From: Telmatactis stephensoni
Lineage: Eukaryota > Cnidaria > Anthozoa > Actiniaria > Isophelliidae
DNA: 64,000 bases
Assembly: GCA_029948255.1 (NCBI GenBank)
Contig: JALIZF010001784.1
Span: forward strand, 496,001-560,000
Reading direction: 5' to 3'
Shown one piece after another: positions 45,307 to 57,004 of the stretch. The notes beneath the pieces are model-generated. The model did not search any database. It saw only the letters and a list, made by a program, of their open reading frames with translations, and had not been told where the DNA came from. Position 1 is the first letter of the stretch. The number at the start of each line of letters is the position of its first letter. A program made the position numbers and the translations under genes.

Positions 45307-48300
45307 GAAGGAAGGAAGGAAGGAAGGAAGAATTGAAAGAAAAAAAGAAAGAAAGAAAGAAAGGAAAGAAGGAAGAATGGAAAGAAAGAAAGAAAGAAAG
45401 AAAGAGAGAAAGAAAGAAAGAAAGAAAGAAAAAAAGGAAGGAAGAAAATAAGAAAGGAAGGACGAAAAGGACGAAATAATGAATGAATACAAGTGAATGA
45501 ATAACAGAAAGAAAAGGAAGGAGGCTAGGGATGGGAGAAGGAAGGAGTGAGGAAAGGCTGAAGGGGAGTTGAAGGAGGCAAGTGACATGCAACCGACCAA
45601 AGAGAAAGTAAAGAAGAGAACAAGATAAAACATAGAAAGACAAAGAGAACGAAAAACCCATCTATTCTAGTAACAAACAAAATTATTCTTAAAGGTATTT
45701 ACTGCCAATGCGAAAAGGCAAAACTGCCACTCATCTCCAGGCCCTCACGACTTACCCTATAATCCTTAATCTTCGACCACGTGACGAATACGCCGTCGAT
45801 GTACGCGTCCACGGTCACCCAAATATTGGAGGTCACGTAGAAAACCCTCAAGACGATCAAGTTGACACTTTTCTGAGACAAGTCGCTCTACAACTACCCA
45901 AAGAGCCTGGGACTGAGATTTCAAAGACTCCTGTTACCGTTACCTTATATGGTAAGACTATGGGGGTAGGGGTGGGGTGTATTTTCAAAAAAAGGTTTAG
46001 TTAAGGGGAGGGTTGAGGATTTTCTTTAGCTTTTACTTTTTCAATCATTTATTCTTCATTTTTCCACTCGCTTTCCTACAGTATACATGATATGACTAGC
46101 TATTTCTAATAAGTGAAGTGCTGCGAGCAGAAAACAGCTGGTGTATCCACGTTAGCAGAACTGTTCCCCTAAAACTCACGAAAGTACACTGCTTTCTCTG
46201 ATATATGAAATGTTTCTTGTCTATCTCCTGTGCGTTGTGTGACAAACACTGCTAGTTGACTTTCAATATTGAACTAGACGCACTCTTGCGTTCACTCGTG
46301 CCCATGTAAAAGGGAGCCCAAAGTCGGCCTAAAAAGGACATTTATATTAGCTGCCGCTAGAGTAAGAGCGATTGACATGTTGTCGTTAATAAACAAGACG
46401 CACCTCGAACCGTACACTGGTTGCCTGTAGTTCAACAAGCCGCAGTGGTAAAGACCTTTAATTTGTCTGTCAACAGCTATTAGTGTTTGCCTTTGTCCTT
46501 CCATTATCATGCATATTATATATCTCACATGCAAAAATTTTGTACCGCTGATCGAATGTATCGCGTGTTCGTCTAGTGACATCCTTTCAATCGACTCTCG
46601 ATACGGTATGGACTTGAACCGCTGATCGTATGTATCGCATGTTCGTCTAGTGACATCCACAGATTAATTACACTCTGTTCCGAATAGGAGGCTACTCGCT
46701 TCGCTCGCAGCAAAAAGAATAACGCTGCTTCCTATATTTTCATAGCAACAGTCGCTCTCGTATGTTGGCGCGAAAAAACATCCAATACGAAATGTCGTTA
46801 CAATGACCCTCATGATTATTGGCCAATCACAAGCGTCTTTTCAAAACCAGAAACTGAACGTTGGGAGTCTGGGCCTGCATCAGCGTAACAGCGACACGAA
46901 TCGTGTTCTAACTTCCTTAGTTTATTTTGAAAGGAAACTTGTGATTGGCTGGTGACGCTGCTTGCCATTGCCGTGAGAATGACCTTCACACTTTTTGTCG
47001 CTGTAACGCAGACGGTCTAAACGAAAGCTTTTTTCGGATGTGACGCAGGATAAATACTGATAGAACGCTGATTGAATGGTTTAAGGAGTGTACTATCTGC
47101 TTGACGAAAGATCACCTTCACGACAAGGGTTCAACATAGCCTCCTCCACAGGCTACTCCTATTTTTGCCCTTTCCTTTATTGGGTTTATTGGGTTGCCTG
47201 TGGGATCAAAACGGAAGAGCGAAGACTGGAGGTGATTTTGCTTGCCCCCGGTCTCTCCGTCTTTGCAACAGGGAGCCCAAGACAAAGAAAAGGAGTTGCC
47301 TGCGGAGGAGTTCAACAGACCAAACATCTGTGAAATAAGACCCAGGTAAATGAACAAGACGCTTGTTGACCGTTCACTCGGCGAGCTTTTGGCCCTCGGT
47401 TGAGCATGCGCTGTAGAGACCTGTGTGCGTTTCGTAACAGAACTGACAATGAACAAAAAACTGCATTTTATGACTCAGCCACCGATTAGTGAATCCTGTT
47501 TTCTTCAGGCCCAGGGTTGAGTACCTTGACACTAGTGGACCTCCCTGGTGTACATTTTGCTAACGATAACAATAGAATGAATGTAGTCACACAAAGTTTG
47601 ATGCTGGATTACATTAAGAAGAACAAGAAAAGCGTTATTGTCATTGTATCTCAAGTAAGTCATATTTCTAATTTTGTATCTGGTCTTTTCGTACCTTACT
47701 GCAATTTTCAAAATCCTGCGAACTCAGACATGTAAACACTCAAGTGGTTTTTGCCAAATTAGCTTCCGTCAATCAAAATTTAAAATCAAAAATACTTAGA
47801 TTTAACTAATACCAAAATTATATTTAGCTGGTATAGATCGTCTAAAGATCATATTAAGTCATTTGATGGGTTTTTAGGGATCTTTATGAGTATTTTTTGG
47901 TTGTTTGTTTGAAGTGGGCGGAAGCTAAAAACCAAATTCCAACGGACTGTTTGAAGGTCAGAGTTCGGATAATTATGAAAATTGCAGTAATTGATATTCC
48001 GTGTCTGGTCGTGCTTTCTTTCATCTTGTCGGACAACGTACACAAGGAGATTGGAACACGCCAGCATCACGTGATATGATGTGTTGCTCGGCTCAGTTCG
48101 AACTATTTTTAGAACTACTTTGCGACCGGCTGCAACTTGTGCACGCTTAAAGAATATGAATGTTAGCGACGCATTTGTTACCATCGCCATCTGAAGTCGT
48201 TCGGAATAACCGCACAAAAATCGAAGCTAAAAATAGCCTAAATGTTGTTAACACGTCACAGTTTTATCGTACGGCGCGTACAGAATCCCAATCTCCTGGT

Positions 48301-51300
48301 TCTGCTGTCCTCCTTCAACTTATTACATTTAAAGATAACTTGTCGTATACAGAAATGAGAGAAATTGGTCAGACGCACAAGTTAATGAACAGTAAAGTCT
48401 TGTCTTACCTTGTCGTCTCGCTTTGTCTTTTGTACAGCGATTTGCAGCGGAGCGTTTAATGCAAACTGTTTCAGCGTTTGTTTTTCGCGTTTGAACTCTA
48501 CGTTGTCAGGGTAAGTTTCGATTGTTTCTAGGGGGCGGAGACTACGTTTCGCACGTGCTTTTGAAGTATTTCTCTCGTCTTGATCTTCACACTCTATATG
48601 GCAACTCAATCATCGGCTGAGTTCACTTCGCTACAAAAATGTGGAAAGTCAGTAAAAGTGGAAGTAATCATAGCGTACTTTTACACGAACCTGTCTGCTT
48701 GACGCCATTGTGAAGATGAACGTAACTCAGCCGATGATTGAGTTGCCATATAGAGTGTGAAGATCAAGACGAGAGAAATACTTCAAAAGCACGTGCGAAA
48801 CGTGCGAAACGTAGTCTCCGCCCCCTAGAAACAATCGAAACTTACCCTGACAACGTAGAGTTCAAACGCGAAAAACAAACGCTGAAACAGTTTGCATTAA
48901 ACGCTCCGCTGCAAACCGCTGTAATTGCATTGTCTTTACTTGTCTATAGTCTCTGACTCATCTTTCTAGTCGTGTCATATCTTTTGTATTGTGTTTTTCG
49001 CGTTGTATTAAGACATGTTCAATACTCCCCCTTTCGCTGTTTTCTAATACGTTTTCATTCGTGTTGTCTTTACTTGTCTAATCTCTGACTCATCTTTCTT
49101 GTAGTGTTATATCTTGTTATGTTTTTTTGGCTGTGTTAAGACATGTTCAATAATTCTCCCCCTTTCGCTGTTTTCTAAAGCCTGGTTTTCACTTCGACGG
49201 AAGCAGAAGCGGAAGCAACATACGCAGACTCAGTAGTGTGTTGCTCATTAGCAGTGCTTGTCTTTTCTCACACCTAGGTGATAAACGCGATACTGAGTCT
49301 GCGTATGTTGCTTCCGCTTCTGCTTCCGTCGAAGTGAAAACCAGGCTTTAAACGTTTTCACTTGTGTAGGTAGGAGACCCCACGGGTGATAGTGCTATTA
49401 ATCTTGTCATGACGCATGCAGAAGATTACAAAAACCGTACGATTTGTGTTTTGACAAAACCTGACAAACACAACGAAGCAGATGACATAGGACGTAAAGT
49501 GGCGTTGAACAATTCTCACTTCACGTTACAGCACAACCATTTTATTCTGTTGAAAGGTATGTACGATTATCTACCTGCTCTCTCCTCCCTAGGTCAATAA
49601 TTGTCCACGAGCTTTTGACTTTTTCCGCGCCTTGTGCCCGAAAGTTATCGTAACCGGAAGTGCACGATTTGAATCCGATTTGCCAACGGACAAAATAAGG
49701 AGCAAGACTTTGAGCAAGTGTAGGGTCGAAGGTACGGGGCAAAAACCTGGTTCCAAGGGAGTCCACCTTAGAGGGAGTTCACTGTATAAGTTTGAATCTT
49801 CTCGAAGTAAGAGCTAACAAGAGAGTTGTTATGTGTAGGTAAGGATGGTGCCGATCCCATAGAGTGTGAATGGGATACAGAGACAACTCGTGACAAGGAA
49901 AATGAATGGTTCTCAAGACACAAGCAGTACTCAGACTTGATGCATATATGTGGTATCGATCGTTTGATGGATACAATGGTGAAAATGCTGTCAGACAAAA
50001 TGATAGAAGAAATTCCTAACCTGATTAATAACATGAAATTGCGAAAAGCTAAGGTAAGTGAATTTAAGTAGCAAAGTATTTTGTATGACTGCGGGTCGCG
50101 ATGAGAATTAGCGTGACTATCACCACGTTGCTTTCCCATTCATTTTGTCTAATCAACCGTGTCAAGAACGTGCTTTGCAGTAACATGCTATTCCGTGATC
50201 GTGACACAACCGTGTGGCAACCGTGTCATGCTGTGACTGTGTTGTGACCTAGTCGTAACTGTGTCGTGACGATGCCATTCCGTGATAGTGCCATGAACGT
50301 GCTGTCACGTACCGTACTGTCGTAATCGTGCCGTAAACGTGCCATGAACGTGTTGTCACGTACCGTTCTATGTCGTAATCGTATCGCGAACGTGTTGTGT
50401 TGTCACGATGCATTCAGTAGGCTGATTTAGCAAACGCAACACGACGTGAGATGAAGAATATATAACATTCGTTCGTTGCGTGATTACCGCGACGCCATAT
50501 TCCGGACTCCATTGCTCGTTTTGCAATTCTCTTCAGGACGCGCTGGCGACGCAGTCATTTCGAACAAAATTCGTCAGCGTGCGGCGTCCTGTTTTTTTTT
50601 TTTTTTACGTCCTTGGTTACGTCGCGTCTTGTTTAAATAAAATAAATAAATTGTCTTTATTTAAAGAGGGTAGCACGTGACAGTAATTCAACTGATAAAC
50701 GTGTGGCCCTCTAAACAGAACAATATAATTGAAATAAACATAAAATAATTAATTTAAGAATCCCAACTGGTCAAGGAGGCAAACCAGTTGACTATTTACA
50801 AGCGTGGTCGAGAAGTTGAATTTGAACTAGGACTACCCGGAATAAATTCACCTTCAGCTAGTGACCAGAGCGGGACTCGAATTCGGGACCACCGGATTGC
50901 GAGACCGGCGCTCTGACCACTCGACCATGCTGCCTCCAGTTTGCTACATCTAAATCTAGTTAGACAAAAATGAGGACGTTTTAATTTAGAACTAACTAGA
51001 TGTGATGAATTCACTGCCAAAACTGCGATTATAAATCTTCATTGTTAATCTGTAAATAGAGTGGTTTTCGTATGAGTGGGAACACTGTACGGTTACGATA
51101 CGATACGGTTACAGCAGGAATTCCGAATGTTTTTATAAAAGTTATGATACTGGTACAGTTACGATACGGTACGGTAAGTTTCCCACTCATACGAAAACGA
51201 CTCTATTGTTTTTGCATTGCCTACTCCATTACGTATAGTTAGAAGAAGAGCTTGGTGAGCTGAGTCAAACAGCCGTTCCTCGACACGACGCAGGGAAAGG

Positions 51301-54300
51301 CAAACTCATGTCAAGTCTTCAGACGAAATTAATCAACCACCTGGAAACCCTTCTCTTCAATAACACAACAAATAGCCCCGGTGGTGAGAAAGTGCGAAAT
51401 TGTATATTGGACTTCAATGAGACAATTCTACAGATTAATCCACTAGAAAACAGGACCGATGCAGAGATTATTAAGCTACTTCGAAGGCTTGAGGGCGTGG
51501 CTGCACCACTGGGGGACAGCAGTGAGAATAACCAGCTTTTAGAAATGTTGCTTTACCAAAGCTTTACGAAAGGTTGGTTAAACCATATAGCTAATTGCAC
51601 AAACATTGACCCTTTCAAAGTATAAAAGCTGAGACCGAAGGGAACACTGGGAAATTTGTTTATTAGATGATTTTAAAGAAGCGCGTGGACGTGGACGTTT
51701 CAAACAGTGACCGAGATAAATTCTTGGTATTTCTAACACGATTATGTAGCGAATTCACAGATAAAACATATGAATATCCATATATTACTAGTGTTCCCAG
51801 GAGCCATTTCGGTCTCAGCTTTTAGGTTCGATTATTTTGAAAGGGTCAATGTTTGTGCAAATAGCCATATACAATTAAACCTGAAAAGTTAGTTACACAC
51901 ACGACGTCCACACTAGACGTCCCGTAAACACTAGACGCATACAGGACGTCCAAACTAGACGCATACAGGACTTCCAAACTAGACGCATACAGGACGTCCA
52001 CACTAGACGCACACAGGACGTCCACACTAGACGTATACACGACATCCACACTAGACACATACACGACGTCCATACGACGTATACACGAGGTCCACACGAG
52101 ACGCATACACGACGTCCACACTAGACTACTTATACACGACGTCCACACTAGAGTTATACAGGACGTCCACACTAGACGCATACAGGAAGTCCTAACTAGA
52201 CGCATACAGGACGTCCACACTAGACGCATGCAGGACGTCCACACTAGACGCATACAGGACGTCCACACTAGACGCATACAGGAAGTCCTAACTAGACGCA
52301 TACAGGACGTCCACACTAGACGCATACAGGACGTCCACACTAGACGCATGCAGGACGTCCACACTAGACGCATACAAGAAGTCCTAACTAGACGCATACA
52401 GGACGTCCACACTAGACGCATGCAGGACGTCCACACTAGACGCATACAGGACGTCCACACTAGAGGCAATGCGTCATATATCTTCATGTCTATTTTAGAA
52501 AGTTCAAAAGTGTTGGGTGACAAGACCCTACCAAGTCCAATTGACACGCTTACAGGAGTCTGTAAAAAGCTTGTTGCAGATGTCGAGAAAGAATTGAAAA
52601 GTATTGTTCTGACTGCCGTTCAGGAAACTCTTTCAGTTTTCCCCGATTTGAGGAAATCAGTAGAGGTTGGTGTAAACATCATTTAACAGACGTTAATGTA
52701 TTATAGTAATAACAGTGATAATAATAATCCTATCCACATTGCAGCCTAACGACTGAATATCAAATTACGTGGATGCGGCTGAATTAACGGTCGTGTTGAA
52801 GACCCAGAAATGGCGCATTATGCTGCCATCATATACTACCCATGTCTGACCATGTAGCACAACTCAAGATCGAAACTATGTTGGTTCGGATTGAGGGAGT
52901 CAGACCAGAATACCCGCAGATTAACTCTCGTGGAAGAGACCAACTAACTCAAATCTCATACGGACCACAACGTTTAGAGGCGAGAGGTGAACCACTATGC
53001 CACCCTTGCCACCCCAGATAGACTGTGTCACAGATAGACTTTCCGGCCATGACTGCTATTTTCACCACATTTGACGTCTTCTGTGAATTCATTAGAGCAC
53101 AGACCCACTGAGAAACGGAATCTAGTTTTAATGTTTTGACCAATCAGAGCCCGCGTAAGATTCAATGACGTCATCTATGCGTGTGTACTGTAGTCATACA
53201 CGGTTCTCGACCAATCAGAGGGCGCGTATTATACTAATTATTATGACATAATCTATCTATCTGTCTGTCTAGATTAATGTTGTCAGCAAAATTTTCTCTG
53301 AGAAACAAGAAGAGACAATGACCTTCATCAAACAGTTTATTCAGATGCAGAAGAAAAGCGTCGATGTTGTTGAAGTTAGTGTCTTGCTGCCACATGACAT
53401 CGATAGTGCTGTTAAAGGACTGATAGACTATCACAATAAACAGGGTAATTTTTAATCCTTACTGACATTACCTTTATATCTTGTCCAAAATAACTATTTA
53501 TTTAAGTGTTCAATGTGTTCTAGCGTTTGTGCACAAATAGGAGAATGTCCTCTCTCACAAACAATCACTACATCCTAATATTCTATGCACAAAGTCACTA
53601 TAGTTCGTTTCTACTGGGGAAAGAAAACGAAGGATCTGGAGAAAAACCCTTGAGCAATGACAGAACGAAGCAGATTGACGTTCTTCCCGCTCGGGCACTC
53701 TTGCTTCCCGAGTAGTTAATATTGTTCTCTTCTATAACTATACTCATTTTTCAGATAAAGTTTATACGGTGCGGTCCCAGGTCCCACCTGCACAAGAACC
53801 TGAACTTTTCACTCAACTTCGACACCTGTCAAACAGACTCCATCCCGCAAACCTGATCCAGAACGTGACGTCATGTTCGCTGAACCACGCAAGCTACAAG
53901 GTACGTCAGGATTCACACAGAAACTGGGGAACAAAATCCATGAAATTTACATGTCTTTTTCAAATTTCCTCTTCCATTATCTCAAAATTGACAGGCCGGA
54001 GATTTCCCTCCTCAAAATTGTCCTCACTTCTAACCTCAAGCTGAAGAAGATATTTGACGAGAATCATAAATTCCATGACTTTTCCATGACTTTTCTTAGT
54101 ATTTTTTCTTAATATTTCATGATTTCCCAGGCCTGGGATTAGAATTTTAAATTTCAGGAACTTTTCCATGACCGTGTGAGCCCTGGTACGTTGATACTGG
54201 GCATGCGCAAGGGAGTAAATTATGGAACCATGACAGTTTGGCGTATTCTCTACTTTCACATTCCCCATAATGCCCTCTGTTTTTGGGGGGTAGTTATTGT

Positions 54301-55052
54301 AATGCTAATCAAATCAGTTGTTATTAAAATCAAATACATTTGAATTACAATAACTACCCCCCAAAAACAGAGGGCATTATGGGGAATGTGAAAGTAGAGA
54401 ATGACTGTAAAAGAGTGTCACGTGACATCACGTTATTTCGAAATGAACCTGCTGTGGCCGTGTCAGTGCCCTGATGTCAATGAAAGCATTCGAATTCCTG
54501 CCGTGACCGTGCGGGCCGTTTTCACACTCATACGAAATCTACTCTAGTGGAGTACAGAGCCGAAGGTCTGTGCGCGTGAAAGCGAATCTCCTTAAAACTG
54601 AAAACCAACAAAGGAAAACACAATGGGTGAGAACCATTCCCACGCGCATCGAAAATTTGTTACATCGTGTGCCCTTCTCGCTACGAAATGGGATGATTGT
54701 TTCTCGCTTAAAAATCACTTTTCTATTGGTTTTCTTCATCCAGGATAAGGAACAAGTCATCAACACAAAAAAGAACGTTGTTCGCTGCTTCAACACTATA
54801 AAACTTAGTGTTATTAGCACAGTACCACGCTGTATCCAGCACTTCTTCGTTACCCAACTGGTAGAAAGCCTTACCAAAGAGTTAGAATCCAGCGATCTCA
54901 TGGAATTCTTGCAGGAGAAGGAAGATGTCAGAGCAAGGCGAGAAGAGTGTGAACGAATCCTGGCCAGCATTAATCACACGCTCCCACAAACAGAGAAGAT
55001 TGCACCGATGCTTCTGAGGATAAAACAAGGTCGTTCAGCCCAAAGGCCTTAG
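43207..55052 (+). CDS. Dynamin-superfamily GTPase, Mx-like layout, copy B (718 aa)
   Basis: Exons: 43207-43430, 45695-45951, 47509-47654, 49370-49556, 49839-50053, 51239-51572, 52499-52665, 53273-53444, 53755-53900, 54744-55052, all in phase. Motifs are as in copy A, including the Ala-containing P-loop GRQNMAKT, DLPG and TKPD, and a C-terminal GED. Differences from A are few up to exon 6 (for example E9G, K12N) but dense from the end of exon 7 to exon 9: DYHNKQ/DKVYTVRSQVPP here against DYHYPLQRNQQ/GKVYMAPAPVPP in A, a five-residue length change. The gene looks intact. Function in defence or membrane remodelling is inferred from domain layout only. Confidence 0.9.
43675..45185. repeat. 215-bp satellite, seven copies (duplication B)
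   Basis: Seven almost identical head-to-tail units, each with TAGCTCATGCATGCAATCG, lie in GTPase intron 1. One unit is a base shorter. Each unit gives the same small open frame on the - strand (starting at a CAT in GTAGCTCATGC), which carries no known domain. Duplication A has about two. Confidence 0.97.
45172..45560. repeat. GA-rich tract in intron 1, copy B
   Basis: A purine tract of GAAA/GGAA steps, longer than in A. Long - strand frames of Ser/Phe/Leu are artefacts of it. Confidence 0.9.
46096..46712. other. 617-bp block present only in duplication B (GTPase intron 2)
   Basis: Copy A runs straight from GATATGA to AAAAGAATAACG. Within the block GATCG(A/T)ATGTATCGC(G/A)TGTTC and TCTAGTGACATCC appear twice about 75 bases apart. 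I see no inverted ends or recognisable protein; an insertion in B or a deletion in A is possible. Confidence 0.7.
47699..47987. mobile_element. 289-bp MITE with TA target duplication (copy B only)
   Basis: Inverted ends CTGCAATTTTCA and TGAAAATTGCAG, with TA on each side; duplication A shows GTACCTTAATTGATATT at about 23790. This is a Tc1/mariner-type signature. Confidence 0.9.
48435..48921. mobile_element. 487-bp long-arm MITE, TA-flanked, first of two (copy B only)
   Basis: Arms of about 190 bp start CAGCGATTTGCAGCGGAGCG; TA lies on both sides. The same element, in inverted middle orientation, is at 55288-55765. Copy A lacks it. Confidence 0.9.
49180..49349. mobile_element. About 170-bp MITE next to the exon 4 acceptor (copy B only)
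   Basis: Arms of about 58 bp: AAGCCTGGTTTTCACTTCGA at one end and its exact reverse complement at the other. It ends only about 20 bases before the splice acceptor of exon 4 of GTPase B, so it may replace the normal branch-point region. Confidence 0.88.
50633..50938 (-). mobile_element. tRNA-derived SINE (GTPase intron 5, copy B)
   Basis: Counterpart of 27119-27430, with the same A box, B box and TTTATT tail. Confidence 0.85.
51057..51205. repeat. CGTG palindromic element, TACGATACGG variant (copy B)
   Basis: Counterpart of 27549-27697, with the same inverted ends. Confidence 0.88.
51590..51865. mobile_element. 276-bp MITE with CATATA target duplication (copy B only)
   Basis: Inverted ends GCTAATTGCACAAACATTGA and its near reverse complement, followed by GACCCTTTCAAA in both arms. 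CATATA flanks both sides, and copy A shows one CATATA (about 28076). It sits 17 bases downstream of the exon 6 donor. Confidence 0.88.
51899..52465. repeat. 24-bp minisatellite, about 24 copies (GTPase intron 6, copy B)
   Basis: The same unit as at 28110-28455 but longer. It gives a 233-codon frame on the - strand made of an eight-residue repeat (RLVWTSCM) and a RIQDVHTR repeat on the + strand. Neither has other coding features. Confidence 0.95.
54247..54400. mobile_element. 154-bp MITE (GTPase intron 9, copy B only)
   Basis: Arms of about 57 bp start TCTCTACTTTCACATTCCCC and contain CCCTCTGTTTTTGGGGGGTA. Copy A has the uninterrupted sequence GGCGTATGACTGG at about 31661. Confidence 0.9.
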
Positions 55053-55287
55053 GTCACTACCACGTTAGTTGAACTTCCTTTTGTAGCCACCGACAAGGGA
55101 CAGTTTTTTTTATTAAGTATCAAAATTGAGTTTCTAATTCACATCACCAGCTGTAGTTGCGAGCTCTCGTAGGTCACCACGTCCTGCAAGCGACCAGCTA
55201 CAACACTATTTGACATTTTGGGGACATGGTGGTTTACGAGAGGTTTGGCTGTACCAAAACTGAGTTTTTCTAGTCAAATCCCTATTA

Positions 55288-55765
55288 CAGCGGTTTGCAG
55301 CGGAGCGTTTAATGCAAACTGTTTCAGCGTTTGTTTTTCGCGTTTGAACTCTACGTTGTCAGGGTAAGTTTCGATTGTTTCTAGGGGGCGGAGACTACGT
55401 TTCGCACGTGCTTTTGAAGTATTTCTCTCGTCTTGATCTTCACACTCTATATGGCAACTCAATCATCGGCTGAGTTACGTTCATCTTCACAATGGCGTCA
55501 AGCAGACAGGTTCGTGTAAAAGTACGCTATGATTACTTCCACTTTTACTGACTTTCCACATTTTTGTAGCGAAGTGAACTCAGCCGATGATTGAGTTGCC
55601 ATATAGAGTGTGAAGATCAAGACGAGAGAAATACTTCAAAAGCACGTGCGAAACGTAGTCTCCGCCCCCTAGAAACAATCGAAACTTACCCTGACAACGT
55701 AGAGTTCAAACGCGAAAAACAAACGCTGAAACAGTTTGCATTAAACGCTCCGCTGCAAATCGCTG
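55288..55765. mobile_element. 478-bp long-arm MITE, TA-flanked, second of two (copy B only)
   Basis: The ends CAGCGGTTTGCAGCGGAGCG and its reverse complement are flanked by TA. Copy A shows the empty site CCCTATTATGATTCG at about 32609. It lies downstream of the GTPase B stop, in the probable 3' UTR. Confidence 0.92.
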
Positions 55766-56194
55766 TATGATTCGAACCTATGGTGGGTAATCACCTCCCA
55801 TAAGTGACCTCCCATAAGGCTTGATAGTTTAGGTGGTCACTCACGAGAAGAATTTTTCACGAAGTTTTCCAGTCAATTTACTGTAGTTGGAATCTCTCGC
55901 AGGTGACCATCTTCCTTTCTCTCCTGATCCGCAGGGACTCCCAACGGGATTTAGGAAGAGGGATCCCAACGGAAGACTGGAGAGGAATTTAGTAAAAAAC
56001 CGCTGCTCGCAACGCACGCAGGCCAATATTTTTGGGTGCGTGCGTTGTATGTAAGCAACGGTTTTTTACTAAATTCCTCTCCAGTCTTCCGTTGCGATCC
56101 CTCTTCCTAAATCTCGTTGGGAGTCTCTGCGGAGGAGAGAGAGGACGCACACTAGCGTGATTTCATGAGTGGAAACTACATTACGGACATACGG

Positions 56195-56348
56195 TAGAGT
56201 ATAGATTTCGTATGACTGTGAAAACGACACCGCACGGTCACAGCAGTACGGTTACGGCAGGAATTTCGAATGTTTTTATAGATATCACGGCACTGACACG
56301 GACACGACACGGCGCGTTCCGTTTCACACTAATACGAAAACTGCTCTA
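56195..56348. repeat. CGTG palindromic element downstream of GTPase gene B
   Basis: Counterpart of 33041-33191 with the same inverted ends and CACGGCACTGACACGG interior. Confidence 0.85.
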
Positions 56349-57004
56349 TTCTAAATTACTGCAACAATGTACTCTCTTGAAATCGCATCATTTCGTATTC
56401 CACTCATACGAAATCTCATTAGAGATTATAATTAGTCGTTCTTAGTTTAGAATTGTTATAGATAACGTTTGAAATTGATCGAGTTTAATATTGTGTTAAT
56501 GAAAGAGAAAAGAATGAAAGAGAGAGAATAAAACAGCACCTTTTAGACACCAATTATAACAATTCGCTTCAATTTTATTTTCCTTTCATAATTCATTTTC
56601 GGAAAATTATACATTTTCTGACTTAGAGTGACGTCACTTCCTCTTTCAAAGCGGAAGTTAATTTTTTTTACAATGGGGTAGTGACGTCATAAAATTGTAA
56701 AAATCTGCTGTGATTTTTTACGAGGCTAAACACGGCTGCGAAGAAGACTAAGTTTTTTGGGGCTTTACAGTCGAATCTCTTTACGGACATTTTTACAAAT
56801 ATAAAAACTCGTTTTTAGAGAAAATTTTGTATGACTGTCAAAAAACATGGCGCAAGGTAACGCCATGGCACGGTCACGCAACGGTATGATCATGTGACAT
56901 GTCACGACATGGTCACGGAACGGCACGATCACGGCATGACAGGGTCACGAGACAGTACCATCACGCTACATCACGTTCACGGCAGTAAAAGTTCGAGTAG
57001 CTGT

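Noticed and set aside
48382..48609. Small frame repeated in arms of the 480-bp MITE (also 48738-48956 and 55274-55462)
   Set aside because: The proposed start is TTG, not ATG, and the frame merely follows the inverted arms. No known domain.
51846..52547. 233-codon - strand frame with an eight-residue repeat
   Set aside because: It is the intronic 24-bp minisatellite read in a stop-free frame, with no other sign of a gene.
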